Notes: generated by a model from the letters alone, not told the origin. A stretch of DNA of 64,000 nt from Luteimonas kalidii (GCF_029887935.1 NZ_JARXRO010000014.1:53685-117684), one strand, 5' to 3'; counted from the stretch's first letter, positions 16,449 to 25,346 are shown. A program made the numbers and translations.

Positions 16449-17231
16449 ATGAGCCTGGTCCTGCCGCCGTGCCCGCGCCTGCGTCCCTACGTGTCCATCT
16501 TGTGGGCCGGCGCGCGGCCGGCTGCTTCGGGCCGCGAATGCGCGCTGCCGTCCGGGGAGATGCACATCGCGATCAGGCTCCAGGGTGGACCGGTGCGGGT
16601 CTACGACGGCCCGGTGTCGGCGTCCACGCAGTGCACCGGTGTCGCGCTGGTCGCCGGCCTGCGGATGGAGCCGTACTGGAAGGATGCGGACGCCGCCACG
16701 CAGAGCGTCGGGGTGCAGCTGCGTCCGGGCGCGGCCGGCGCCCTGTTCGGCGTGTCCGCGACCGAGTTCGCGGACTCTCATGTGGAACTGGAGGCCGCGT
16801 GGGGCGCCGACGGCCCGCGGCTGCACGATGCGCTCCACGACACGCGGGATCCGCGGGCCCGGCTCGCCGCGCTGGAATCCGCGCTGCTGGCCCGCCTTCG
16901 CCCACGGGACATGCATCCCGCGGTCGCCGGGGCGCTGGCGTCGATGCATGCCGCGCCAGCTGCCGGCCGCCTGCCCGATGTGGCCGGCATCAGTGAGCGC
17001 CACTTCATCGCGCGCTTCCGTGAGGCCACCGGCCTGTCGCCGAAACGCTATGCGCGCCTGCGCCGCTTCCGCGCCCTGCTGCAGGCGTTGCGGGCCGGAT
17101 CCGGCAGGCCGCTTGCCGAAATGGCGCTGGCCGCGGGATACAGCGACCAGGCCCATTGCAGCCGCGAGTTCCGGGCGTTCGCGGGCACCAGCCCGCAGGC
17201 ATGGCGGCGACAGTACGAGTCCGCGCGATGA
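16449..17231 (+). CDS. AraC-family transcriptional regulator
   Basis: A 260-residue regulator. The N-terminal 170 residues look like the DUF6597-type ligand domain (PCPRLRPYVSILW and LPSGEMHIAIRL). The C-terminal AraC DNA-binding domain shows both helix-turn-helix units: GISERHFIARFREATGLSPKRYARLRRF and ALAAGYSDQAHCSREFRAFAGTSPQAW, with the usual PQAWRRQY ending. It probably regulates its own operon with the flanking GFA and VOC genes. Confidence 0.9.
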   Translation: MSLVLPPCPRLRPYVSILWAGARPAASGRECALPSGEMHIAIRLQGGPVRVYDGPVSASTQCTGVALVAGLRMEPYWKDADAATQSVGVQLRPGAAGALFGVSATEFADSHVELEAAWGADGPRLHDALHDTRDPRARLAALESALLARLRPRDMHPAVAGALASMHAAPAAGRLPDVAGISERHFIARFREATGLSPKRYARLRRFRALLQALRAGSGRPLAEMALAAGYSDQAHCSREFRAFAGTSPQAWRRQYESAR

Positions 17232-17325
17232 CCGCGGGCCGCAGCCTGGACGGTCAGTTCCGTTCAAGACCGGCTGCCCGCCGTCGAGTCAGGCTGTGCA
17301 CCACCACCATTCGATGGAGACCGGC

Positions 17326-17778
17326 ATGAGCGAGCAGGCGCTGTACCCCTACCTTTGCGTGGCCGATACGGCACGCGCCATCGAGTTCTACCGCCAGGTC
17401 TTCGGGGCGACCGAGCTGTTCCGCCTGGTCGAACCCGGTGGCCGGATCGGCCATGCGGAAGTGGACATCGACGGCACCACGCTGATGCTGTGCGACGAGT
17501 TTCCGGAACTCGACATCCGCCGGCCCGATGCCGGCGCCGGCTACAGCACCACCATGCACCTGCACGTGGACGATGCCGATGCCGTCATTGCCCGGGCGGT
17601 CGAGGCCGGTGCGACCGTGCTCATGGCGCCGGCCGACGCGTTCTACGGCGAGCGCTCCGGCGTGATCCGCGATCCGTTCGGACATCGCTGGAACATCGGC
17701 CACAGCATCGAGGACATCACGCCGGCGGAGATGCAGCGCCGCTACACGGCGATGATGGCGTCGCCGGACACCGACTGA
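17326..17778 (+). CDS. VOC-family (PhnB-like) protein
   Basis: A 150-residue glyoxalase/bleomycin-resistance fold protein. YPYLCVADTARAIEFYRQVFGATELFRL is the VOC opening unit, HAEVDIDGTTLMLCDEFPE the metal-side strand, and GVIRDPFGHRWNIGHSIED the usual C-terminal strand. PhnB-like members have no settled function. ATG 17326 is preceded by GGAGA. It ends the GFA-AraC-VOC gene string, which suggests detoxification or stress response under the AraC regulator. Confidence 0.88.
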   Translation: MSEQALYPYLCVADTARAIEFYRQVFGATELFRLVEPGGRIGHAEVDIDGTTLMLCDEFPELDIRRPDAGAGYSTTMHLHVDDADAVIARAVEAGATVLMAPADAFYGERSGVIRDPFGHRWNIGHSIEDITPAEMQRRYTAMMASPDTD

Positions 17779-17946
17779 GGGGATGGTGTCCAGCGTCAGG
17801 TCGGGGAACGCGTCTTGCATGCGCCATTGACCGGCGTCGGGTGAGGCGCCGTCCACATTCCATCGACAGGCTGCAGTGGCCTGATGCACTGCCGGCGTCC
17901 GGACGCGGCGCTAAGATGATGGCAAGGCCTGCCACGAGGAGTTCGC

Positions 17947-18738
17947 ATGTTCCTGCACCGCTTCTTCGGGCAGACCCCCACGCCGCGCGCCTGCGCGGGA
18001 TGCGAGGGCGATCAGCGGCTGGATTTCGAAGTGCGGATGGCGTTCCAGCCGATCGTGGATGCGCGTGACCATTCCATCTACGGCTACGAGGCGCTGGTGC
18101 GCACCGCCGACGGCGGTGGCGCGTCCGAGGTGCTGGCCCGGGTGGAGCCGGAACTCCTGTACCGGTTCGACCAGACCTGCCGGGTGAAGGCGATCGTCAC
18201 CGCGGCGGAGCTGGGGCTTCGGCAGCGGCTGTTCATCAACTTCTTCCCGAACGCGGTGTACCAGCCCGAGACGTGCATCCGGCTGACGCTGCAGGCGGCG
18301 CAGATGACCGGATTCCCGACCTCGAACCTGGTGTTCGAAGCCGCCGAGTCGGAGCAGGTGAGCAACCAGGCGCACGTGTCGCGCATCTTCCGCGACTACC
18401 GCAACCGCGGTTTCCAGACCGCGATGGACGATTTCGGAGCGGGCTATGCGGGGCTGTCGAGCCTGGCGGCGTTCCAGCCGGACCTGATCAAGCTGGACAT
18501 GGGCCTGCTGCGCGGGATCGATGCCGATCCCGTGCGCCGGAGCATCGTCGCCGGCGTGGTCCAGATCGGCCGCGGCGTGGGATCGACCCTGCTGGCCGAG
18601 GGCGTGGAAACGGCGGCGGAGTACCACACCCTGCGCGAGCTGGGGATCGACCTGTTCCAGGGCTACCTGTTCGGACGGCCCGCACTCGAGCGCCTCGAAC
18701 CGGTTCCCGACGCGACGTGGAGATCGCTGGCGGCGTAG
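17947..18738 (+). CDS. EAL-domain c-di-GMP phosphodiesterase, stand-alone
   Basis: A 263-residue protein that is essentially one EAL domain after a short Cys-containing leader (CAGCEG near residue 17, too short for a clear zinc site). YEALVR places the EAL Glu at 48; FINFFPN gives the metal-binding Asn, AMDDFGAGYAGLS the DDFG motif, DLIKLDM the catalytic Lys, LLAEGVETAAEY the next Glu, and FQGYLFGRP the closing QGY. All the usual catalytic residues appear present, so hydrolysis of c-di-GMP to pGpG is likely. GAGGAG precedes the ATG. No sensor domain is attached. Confidence 0.9.
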   Translation: MFLHRFFGQTPTPRACAGCEGDQRLDFEVRMAFQPIVDARDHSIYGYEALVRTADGGGASEVLARVEPELLYRFDQTCRVKAIVTAAELGLRQRLFINFFPNAVYQPETCIRLTLQAAQMTGFPTSNLVFEAAESEQVSNQAHVSRIFRDYRNRGFQTAMDDFGAGYAGLSSLAAFQPDLIKLDMGLLRGIDADPVRRSIVAGVVQIGRGVGSTLLAEGVETAAEYHTLRELGIDLFQGYLFGRPALERLEPVPDATWRSLAA

Positions 18739-18886
18739 CGGGCGCTACCGGCGTGGGGGCGCCTGGCTTCGGCCCGGGCGTCGTCCAACGGGGCCTGCGC
18801 GGCACCGCATCCGTTACGCGCGCTCTGCGGACGGCACGCCCTCGGACGCTCGCCGACCCTTCACGGCGTCCCTCTATGCTGTGGCG

Positions 18887-19648
18887 ATGGCGAAGCTCTC
18901 CGACCGTGTCTGGAACTTCCGCGGCAAGCATCGCATTGCCGGCGTGCTCGATGTCGGCACCCAGATGTCCCTGGTCCGGCGCGGCGATGGCCGCTTCGTG
19001 GTCGTCGACGGGTGCGCACTCGATGCCGTGCAGCACGCGGAACTGATGTCACTCACCGGCAATGGCGCGCAGGTCGCGGCGGTGGTGCATGTACATCCTT
19101 TCCATACCCTGCATGTCGAAGCCACCCAGCGACTGTTCCCGCAGGCGACGCTGTACGGCACCGCGCGCCACCGGGAGCGTGCTCCCGCGCTGCCGTGGTC
19201 GGGCCCGGCGGTGGAAACCTGGAGCGAAGGGCATCCGCTCGCGGACGTGTTCGACCTCTCGGTACCCGATGGCGTGGACTTCGTCTGCCCGGACGAACGC
19301 GTGCACGTGGCTTCGGTGCTGGTGCGCGAACGGGCCAGCCGCATCGTCCACGTCGACGACACGCTCAACGTGCTGGCGGGGCCGGGCGCCCTGCGGCACC
19401 TGCTGCCGGTGTCGGGCCTGCGCATGCACCCGATGCTGTCGCGCGCGCTCAGGCCGCAGGCCGGTGCTGCCGCGGCATACGCGGCGTGGGCGCGCGCACT
19501 CGCGGTGCGCTGGGCGGATACGCGAATCGTCTGCGCAGCGCATTCGGCGGTGCGTGTGCTGCCCGAAGGTGGCTTCGCGAGGGAAGTGGAGGCGGCGCTG
19601 GGGAAGGTATCGCGCACGCTGGAGCGGCATCGGCAGCGCTACGGCTAG
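18887..19648 (+). CDS. Metallo-beta-lactamase-like protein with atypical metal motif
   Basis: A 253-residue protein. The fold pattern fits an MBL superfamily member (DVGTQMSLVRR, then VVDGCAL, AAVVHVHPFHTLHVEA, TRIVCAAHSAVRVL). The canonical HxHxDH motif appears as H68-V-H70-P-F-H73, so the Asp is a Phe, with an extra His at 76. HVDDTLN near 150 and CAAHSA near 222 could supply later ligands. It resembles DUF4336-type proteins. The altered motif makes normal two-metal hydrolase activity doubtful. No convincing ribosome site precedes ATG 18887. Confidence 0.7.
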   Translation: MAKLSDRVWNFRGKHRIAGVLDVGTQMSLVRRGDGRFVVVDGCALDAVQHAELMSLTGNGAQVAAVVHVHPFHTLHVEATQRLFPQATLYGTARHRERAPALPWSGPAVETWSEGHPLADVFDLSVPDGVDFVCPDERVHVASVLVRERASRIVHVDDTLNVLAGPGALRHLLPVSGLRMHPMLSRALRPQAGAAAAYAAWARALAVRWADTRIVCAAHSAVRVLPEGGFAREVEAALGKVSRTLERHRQRYG

Positions 19649-19722
19649 GGGCTTGCGGGGTGTGACGCGGCGTTACGCGGCGACCGCATACAGTGGCCCG
19701 CCATCACGCCGACCGGACCCGA

Positions 19723-20676
19723 ATGCGCAAGCCTCCGCAGAATCCGCACGACCTCAACCGCCATGACCTCGACGACATCCTCGGCACCATCAACGAGGAA
19801 GTCCGCCAGCGCTTCGGAGAGGGCAAGCTGCCCGACTACATCCCGTCGCTGGCCGACGTGCCGGAGGACCGCTTCGGGATGGCGCTGGCGCTGCCGGACG
19901 GCAGGATCCACGCGGTCGGCAACGCACGGGATCCGTTCTCGATCCAGAGCGTATCGAAGGTGTTCACGCTCACCCTGGCGATGTCGGCCGTGGGCGACGA
20001 ACTGTGGAAGCGGGTCGACCGCGAGCCCTCCGGCGACCCGTTCAACTCGCTGGTCCAGCTGGAGTACGAGAAGGGCATCCCGCGCAACCCGTTCATGAAT
20101 GCCGGCGCGTTGGTGACGGCGGACGTGGTGCTCTCCAGCTACGCGGATGCCGAAGCGACGCTGCTCGAGTTCATGCGCGCGCGGTCGGGCAACCCCGAGG
20201 TGGGCACCGACGAGGTGGTGGCGAAATCCGAGCGCGAGAGCGGCCATCGCAATGTGGCCATGGCCAATTTCATCCGCAGCTACGGCAACCTCGACAACGA
20301 CGTGGATGCGGTGCTGGGCTTCTACTACCTGCAGTGCTCGCTGCGCATGGACTGCGTGGACCTGGCGCGCAGCGTGCAGTACCTGGCCGATGCCGGCCAT
20401 TGCGCCACGTCCGACGTCCAGGTGACCAGCGCCGAAGGCGCAACGCGCATCAACTCGGTGATGATGACCGCGGGGACCTACGACGCCGCGGGCGACTTCG
20501 CGTACTACGTGGGGCTGCCCGCCAAGAGCGGAGTGGGTGGCGGCATCGTCGCGGTGGTCCCGCATGTCATGGGCGTGTGCGTGTGGTCGCCGGGCCTGGA
20601 CGACAAGGGCAATTCGCTGCTGGGACGCTACGCGCTGCACCGGTTCACGCGGATGACCGGACTGTCGGTGTTCTGA
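19723..20676 (+). CDS. glsA: Glutaminase
   Basis: A 317-residue enzyme of the beta-lactamase-fold glutaminase family, close to the E. coli GlsA2/YneH length. It hydrolyses L-glutamine to glutamate and ammonia in the cytosol. The catalytic S-x-x-K is S76-V-S-K79 in FSIQSVSKVF. NPFMNAGAL, RNVAMANFIRSYGNLDNDVDAVLGFYY, and the terminal GLPAKSGVGGGI are all family signatures. ATG 19723 is chosen because the family starts with a short polar segment before LDDILGTINEEV; GTG 19693 is an in-frame alternative. It is a single gene. Confidence 0.95.
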   Translation: MRKPPQNPHDLNRHDLDDILGTINEEVRQRFGEGKLPDYIPSLADVPEDRFGMALALPDGRIHAVGNARDPFSIQSVSKVFTLTLAMSAVGDELWKRVDREPSGDPFNSLVQLEYEKGIPRNPFMNAGALVTADVVLSSYADAEATLLEFMRARSGNPEVGTDEVVAKSERESGHRNVAMANFIRSYGNLDNDVDAVLGFYYLQCSLRMDCVDLARSVQYLADAGHCATSDVQVTSAEGATRINSVMMTAGTYDAAGDFAYYVGLPAKSGVGGGIVAVVPHVMGVCVWSPGLDDKGNSLLGRYALHRFTRMTGLSVF

Positions 20677-20773
20677 GCGACATCCCCGCGGCGGTCCAGT
20701 GATCGGCGCCCCGTCGGCCCGACGCGGTTTCGCCGTGGACAGCGGGCATGAATCTCTCTGCGTCGGAGAACAT

Positions 20774-20810
20774 CCTCGCAGCGTCTGCAGACCTCGCAAC
20801 GTCTGCAGAC
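20774..20810. promoter_or_regulatory. Tandem operator-like repeat upstream of the YqcI/DUF1989 pair
   Basis: CCTCGCAGCGTCTGCAGA and CCTCGCAACGTCTGCAGA lie head to tail with an 18-base period, differing at one base. Each holds the perfect 10-bp palindrome GTCTGCAGAC. The repeat is about 107 bases before the ATG of the YqcI/YcgG gene, a normal place for an operator. Two phased palindromes suggest a dimeric regulator binding twice; which one is unknown. Confidence 0.5.
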
Positions 20811-20916
20811 GCCGGGTTCACGCCGGTGAATCGTCCCTGACCTGTCGCTCCGGCGTGCGTCGCCGCGCGGCCCGCACTCACGTGGCCATGCGCACCATCC
20901 GGCTAGGGTGCGCTGC

Positions 20917-21621
20917 ATGAAAACCCTACGACAGCAGGTGTCCGCCGACGGCCGCGGCACGCTATCCGCCCGTTTCCTCGAGATGATCGACGACCCGACA
21001 TTCCCATGCGTGGGCTCGAAGGCTGCCCTTGCGCGCGACGCCATCGAGCCGTGCGAGTTCGACCGGTTGGGCAGTCGCCACAACGATGCGTCGCTCCTGG
21101 ATGCGCTCACCGCGTTCGCGAGGAGCATCGACGCGGCGCCCGCGGACGACACCACGGTGCGGTCCTTCGTGGCCCTGTTCGATGGGCCGTTCGATGCCGA
21201 CGAGCAGCGGTTCGAGGCCATACTGTGGTCGCAGCTGCAGCGCCTGCACGATCTCGACACACGTCGCGGGACCCCCTGGGCCAGGGACGTGAGCCGCGAC
21301 CCCGACGACCCGCGCTTCAGCCTGAGCCTGGCCGGGCATCCGTTCTTCGTCATCGGCCTGCACCCGGGGGCCTCCCGGATCGCGCGGCGGTTCGAGGCGC
21401 CGGCGATGGTCTTCAACTCGCACCGCCAGTTCGACCGCCTGCGTGCGGACGGGCGCTACGCGAAGATGCAGGCGGCCACGCGCCAGCGCGACATCGCGTT
21501 GCAGGGATCGATCAACCCGAACCTGGCCGATTTCGGCACCGCGCCGGAAACGCGCCAGTACAGCGGGCGACGCGTCGAGGCCGACTGGCGCTGCCCGTTC
21601 CACGTGCGCAGGCCGCGATGA
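20917..21621 (+). CDS. YqcI/YcgG family (GntA-like heme N-hydroxylase family)
   Basis: A 234-residue protein with clear YqcI/YcgG family marks: FPCVGSKAAL at the N terminus, FFVIGLHPGASRIARRF, PAMVFNSHRQFDRLRADGRY, RDIALQGSINPNLADFG, and QYSGRRVEADWRCPF at the end. This family includes GntA of guanitoxin biosynthesis and DcsA-like enzymes, heme proteins that N-hydroxylate guanidino groups of arginine-type substrates. The conserved Cys and His above are the candidate heme and structural ligands. ATG 20917 is used; GTG 20908 lies just upstream. Its stop overlaps the next gene's start (ATGA), so the two are translated together. Confidence 0.88.
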   Translation: MKTLRQQVSADGRGTLSARFLEMIDDPTFPCVGSKAALARDAIEPCEFDRLGSRHNDASLLDALTAFARSIDAAPADDTTVRSFVALFDGPFDADEQRFEAILWSQLQRLHDLDTRRGTPWARDVSRDPDDPRFSLSLAGHPFFVIGLHPGASRIARRFEAPAMVFNSHRQFDRLRADGRYAKMQAATRQRDIALQGSINPNLADFGTAPETRQYSGRRVEADWRCPFHVRRPR

Positions 21622-22226
21622 GCCCCGCACCGCTGGAACGCATCCCGCCCTGCTCGGGTCGCGCGATCGAACTCGAGACCGGCGACGAGCTGGTGGTGAT
21701 CGATCCGCAGGGCCAGCAGGTGAGCGATCTGACCGCATTCTCTCGCGACGATCTGGCCGAATACCTGTCCTCGGGCCGCTCGATCGACTACGCCGCCAGG
21801 CTCTGGCTGAGCACCGGCGACACGCTGTACTCCAACCGCAGCCGCCCGATGTTCACCATCCTCGAGGACACCTGCGGCCGGCATGACTTCACGCTCACGC
21901 CTTGCTCGAAGGAGATGTTCGAGAAGCTCTACGACGAGGCGGAAGGGCGCCCAGGCTGCGAGGGCAACCTGGCATCGGCGCTGGCGCCTTGGGGCATCGG
22001 ACGCGACCGCATCCCGGTGGCGTTCAACATCTTCATGAACGTCACCTTCGATGCCGCATCCGGTGCGGTGGCCGTCCTGCCGCCGCTGAGCAAGGCCGGC
22101 GACCACATCCGCCTGCGCGCGGAGATGCCGCTGGTGGTCGCGATGACTGCCTGCTCGGCAGGCCAGTCGAACAACTTCAGCTACAAGCCGATCGATTACC
22201 GCATCGATCGCGCCCGGGCGGAATAG
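21618..22226 (+). CDS. DUF1989 (urea carboxylase-associated) protein
   Basis: A 202-residue protein of the family annotated urea carboxylase-associated. Family marks are GDELVVIDPQGQQVSDLTAF, TGDTLYSNRSRPMFTILEDTCGRHDFTLTPCS, NIFMNVTF and DHIRLRAEMPLVVAMTACSAG, with CSKEMF and the paired CxxH/Cys as possible metal or active-site residues. The biochemical role is not established. It overlaps the YqcI/YcgG gene by four bases, which argues that it works on the same substrate or product, possibly a hydroxylated guanidine or urea compound. Confidence 0.87.
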   Translation: MSPAPLERIPPCSGRAIELETGDELVVIDPQGQQVSDLTAFSRDDLAEYLSSGRSIDYAARLWLSTGDTLYSNRSRPMFTILEDTCGRHDFTLTPCSKEMFEKLYDEAEGRPGCEGNLASALAPWGIGRDRIPVAFNIFMNVTFDAASGAVAVLPPLSKAGDHIRLRAEMPLVVAMTACSAGQSNNFSYKPIDYRIDRARAE

Positions 22227-22262
22227 CCGCACGCCGGCGGTCCGGGGCGACGCTCCCGGGAG

Positions 22263-22676
22263 TCAGAACCAGAGGTCGCGGACGCAGCGCCCGTCGGAGG
22301 GCAGGTCGTCGAAGCTGTCGAGGCCGTCGAAATGGTCGATCGGCAGGTGGGCCACGGCCGCGGGTTCGGCGAGTCGTACGTTCACCGCCATCCGCCGCCG
22401 CCCGTCCGCCTCCCGCCGCAGCCCGCGCCAGCAGATGACGCATCCGCAGGTCGGGCAGAACCGGATCTCCAGTGCCGGATCGCGCTTGCCGATCCGGGTA
22501 TAGGCCTGTGTCGTCCCCTGGATCGCAATGCGCTCGTGCTCGAAATCGTAGGCCCACAGGGCGCCATAGCGTCGGCAGAGCGTGCAGTTGCACGCCGTAA
22601 CCGGCCCGGGATCGCCTGTCAGGGTCCAGCCGGCGTCGCCACAGTGGCAGCGCCCTTGCACGGTGTCTGCGCGCAT
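22263..22676 (-). CDS. GFA/CENP-V family zinc protein (third of three)
   Basis: A 137-residue GFA protein with Cys motifs CHCGDAGW, CNCTLCRRYGALW and FCPTCGCVICW. The last carries two extra cysteines compared with the other two paralogues in this window. HFDGLDSFDDLP near the C terminus is common in GFA proteins of this length. It starts only seven bases after the stop of the HEMFH protein gene, so the two are probably cotranscribed. The sequence differs strongly from the copies at 6.1 and 16.0 kb, so these are not recent duplicates. Confidence 0.87.
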   Translation of the reverse strand: MRADTVQGRCHCGDAGWTLTGDPGPVTACNCTLCRRYGALWAYDFEHERIAIQGTTQAYTRIGKRDPALEIRFCPTCGCVICWRGLRREADGRRRMAVNVRLAEPAAVAHLPIDHFDGLDSFDDLPSDGRCVRDLWF

Positions 22677-22683
22677 GGCGGGT

Positions 22684-24018
22684 TCAGGGTTGCCGTGAGG
22701 GAGCGGGGGCATCGTCGCGGGCCACGGTCGAGTCGCCCGCGCGCCCGCCGGGAACCACCGTCCACCCCGGGGCGAGCGTGAGCGTCCAGCCTTCGCCGGC
22801 GCGTCCGTCGCTGCCCGGCGGCAGTGCCACCGTCGCCTGCTTGCGGTCCGCGTGCACCAGGGCCGCTCCGCCGTCTGCCACGACCAGCTCGCCCCATGCA
22901 TCGGACAGGCGCAGGGTGGGGTAGACGGTCCCCACACCGTCGAGGGCGGCGAGCGTCTGCGGATTGAACTGGAAACTCGATTTCCCAAGCGGCAGCACCA
23001 GCACCGGACCGTCCACCAGCGTGGCGCGCCATGCCGCCAGGCGTTCCCGGCGCGTGCGCTCGCGTGCCTCCTCCGCCGTGCGCAATGCGCCGTCGGCGTC
23101 GTAGCGCCGCGTCCGTGGCCCGATCTCGCGCAGGCGCGCCGGATCGATCCGGTGCGCGGCCGCCAGCAGGGCGCCCAGGTCCGCATCGGCTCCGAGCCTG
23201 CCGCGCCAGTCCGGATCGACGGCGTCGAGCAGCAGGCCGTAGGCAGGACCGCTGGCGTAGGCGAACGAGCGCACGAAACTGGGTGCGTCGAGGAACCGCG
23301 CAAGATCGTAGACGGCGAAGGCGCGGCGCTGCTCGTCCCGGGCAAGGCCCAGCCGCACGCCGGTGTACTCGGCGAGCCCCTCGTTGATTTCGAGCGCCGC
23401 CTCGTCGGCGCCGGCGCCATCGAACAGGCTGCGACGGGCGTGGCGGAACGCGAGCGCATCGGTGACGTGCCCGAGGCGCGCGTCAGCCTCGTCGACCATC
23501 AATGCGCGGGCCAGCGCTCGCCATTCCAGCTGCAGCAGGTAGCGGCCGTCGAGGGTGTCGAGATGGCGGTTGCCGGCCTCGCCGCGCGCCAGTCCGAGCC
23601 CGGGCTGGATGCGGTGGAACATCTCGTGCACCAGGAACACGCGGAGCAGGGCGGGTTCGAACGGCACCGGCCACAGCAGCTGGGTCCACGCCGCGCCCGA
23701 CCACTCCACGCGCGTGTTCGCCATGATCGCCGAGGCCGGCAGGGTGCCGACGAAGGCGCCGTCCTTCGCCACCAGGACCCCGCCGGGGTCGGCCTGGTTC
23801 GCGATCACGGCGCGGTCGGCAGGATCGACGATCATGATCGGCCCGCACAGCGATTCCCCCCACAGCGCGCCGTCGTCGGCGTCGCACAGCTTGCGGGCCT
23901 CGTCGAAGACGACCATGGCGCTGGCGTGGTCCGGCGCGGCGGCGACCGGCAGCGCCGCGAGGCCTGCCAGACACGCCAGCACGGCTCCCAGGGATCGAAC
24001 GACGACTCTTCTGGACAT
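22684..24018 (-). CDS. Exported protein with HExxH zinc-peptidase motif
   Basis: A 444-residue protein with a signal peptide (LGAVLACLAGLAALPVAAA, cut near residue 27). H131-E-M-F-H135 in LVHEMFHRIQPGLGL is a gluzincin-type zinc motif, and EINEGLAEYTG at about 210-220 supplies the Glu that such enzymes use as third ligand. The last 100 residues are beta-rich. I do not recognise the family by name; it looks like a periplasmic metallopeptidase-fold protein. The start follows AAGGGG. ATG 24018 is preferred to 24069. Confidence 0.75.
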   Translation of the reverse strand: MSRRVVVRSLGAVLACLAGLAALPVAAAPDHASAMVVFDEARKLCDADDGALWGESLCGPIMIVDPADRAVIANQADPGGVLVAKDGAFVGTLPASAIMANTRVEWSGAAWTQLLWPVPFEPALLRVFLVHEMFHRIQPGLGLARGEAGNRHLDTLDGRYLLQLEWRALARALMVDEADARLGHVTDALAFRHARRSLFDGAGADEAALEINEGLAEYTGVRLGLARDEQRRAFAVYDLARFLDAPSFVRSFAYASGPAYGLLLDAVDPDWRGRLGADADLGALLAAAHRIDPARLREIGPRTRRYDADGALRTAEEARERTRRERLAAWRATLVDGPVLVLPLGKSSFQFNPQTLAALDGVGTVYPTLRLSDAWGELVVADGGAALVHADRKQATVALPPGSDGRAGEGWTLTLAPGWTVVPGGRAGDSTVARDDAPAPSRQP

Positions 24019-24090
24019 CACGGACCCCTTGGCACGTATGGCGAGCGGCACCGGCAGATCCGGGACCATCCCGGCAGCCGGGTGGAAGGA

Positions 24091-24888
24091 TCAGCGGGCG
24101 TTGGGAGCGGTATTCCGGTCCTGCACCGAATCGGCGATCAGCGCGGCCACGCCGCGCGGATCCTCTTCCTGGGCGACGTGGCCACCGGGGAAGGTGCGGA
24201 TGGTCCAGCCGCGCGCGACCGCGTTGCGCCAGCTGCGGTCGGTCTTCGCGCGATCTTCGGCGGACTGGTCCGCCGGCACGAACGCGACGTAGGTGACCGG
24301 CAGCGCGAGCGCCGCCGGGTTGCGGTAGGAGACCGGCTGGCTGAAGCACTTCACCGAATGCTTGACGTTGTACGGCGGCGTGGCGCCCGGCTTCACCCAT
24401 GGCACCTGCATGAAGCCGTCCTTGAAGCGTTCGGGGTCGGGCGGTGCGTCGTTGCCGAAGATGTCCCACAGCGACTGGCCGTCGTTGGGAACCGCGGCAT
24501 CCAGGAACACCACGTGGCGCAGGCGTTCTGGAATGCGGTCCATCACCCCGGTCACCACCATCCCGCCGTAACTGTGGCCGGTGAGCACCACGTCGTTCAG
24601 GTCCTCGAACAGGATCAGGTTGACCACGTCGTCGATGTGCGTCTGGAGATCGACCTCGGTGCTGTTGAGGTGCTCGCGCTCGCCCAGACCCGTCAGGGTA
24701 GGGCGGTACACGGTGTGTCCCTGTTCGCTGAGGAACTGTCCGGTGCGCTTCCACTCCCAGCCGCCGGCGGTGGCGCCATGGACCAGGACGAAAGTCTGCC
24801 TTTCGGCGGCGGCTGCCGCCATGGATGTCGGCGCCAGCAGCAGGGTGAACAGGACCAGTGCGAGGGCACGCAGCGGGGAAGCTCTCAT
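24091..24888 (-). CDS. Exported alpha/beta hydrolase
   Basis: A 265-residue protein with a signal peptide (ALALVLFTLLLAPTSMAAAAA). The hydrolase domain begins with FVLVHGATAGGWEW, the oxyanion-hole strand. The nucleophile elbow is GHSYGGMV, and PGGHVAQEEDP gives the catalytic His. The pattern fits AB_hydrolase_1/MES-like esterases related to plant methylesterases and pyrethroid hydrolases. It lies 72 bases upstream of the HEMFH protein on the same strand and may share its transcript. Confidence 0.87.
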   Translation of the reverse strand: MRASPLRALALVLFTLLLAPTSMAAAAAERQTFVLVHGATAGGWEWKRTGQFLSEQGHTVYRPTLTGLGEREHLNSTEVDLQTHIDDVVNLILFEDLNDVVLTGHSYGGMVVTGVMDRIPERLRHVVFLDAAVPNDGQSLWDIFGNDAPPDPERFKDGFMQVPWVKPGATPPYNVKHSVKCFSQPVSYRNPAALALPVTYVAFVPADQSAEDRAKTDRSWRNAVARGWTIRTFPGGHVAQEEDPRGVAALIADSVQDRNTAPNAR

Positions 24889-25346
24889 GGGTATCCGGAT
24901 GCTCGTGGTCAGGGGCCGGGAAAGTGTGCCACGCGGATCCGCGGATCGTGCGGCGCCGATCGCGTACGCCGGCGCACGGAACGCGACCGGGGCGACCTGG
25001 CGGACGAGCGGAGGGCGAATATCCGCTCTGGCAATGGGGAGCGTCTGTCGGGACGGGCCTAGTCCCGCCATCTTTGGCCCGGCGCGCAGGTCGTGGTACT
25101 CGGCGACGCATGCATCTGACGCATCGGCGGCGCCTCGGCTTGTCCTTACGGCACTTGTCCCACTGACGCGGCGTGCGGCTGCGCGCCGTCGACCCACCCG
25201 GCTATCGGAGTTTTCCGACAGACACCGGACCCGACGCGCCGGGATACTCGATGCAGCACCAGGATCGGTGCGCGCATCCGGCGAGTTGAGCCGCCCCTGC
25301 CGCGATGCGTCGTCCCCGACGGGCGGATGACATGGAGGTAGCACGC
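24889..25346. other. Intergenic region between divergent genes
   Basis: 458 bases between the hydrolase and the small lipoprotein. I found no hairpin, repeat or convincing promoter pair, and no open frame with coding character. The GGAGG at its right end belongs to the lipoprotein. Confidence 0.45.

Noticed and set aside
20782..20810. CRISPR-like direct repeat
   Set aside because: Only two units with an 18-base period and no spacers; it fits an operator better.
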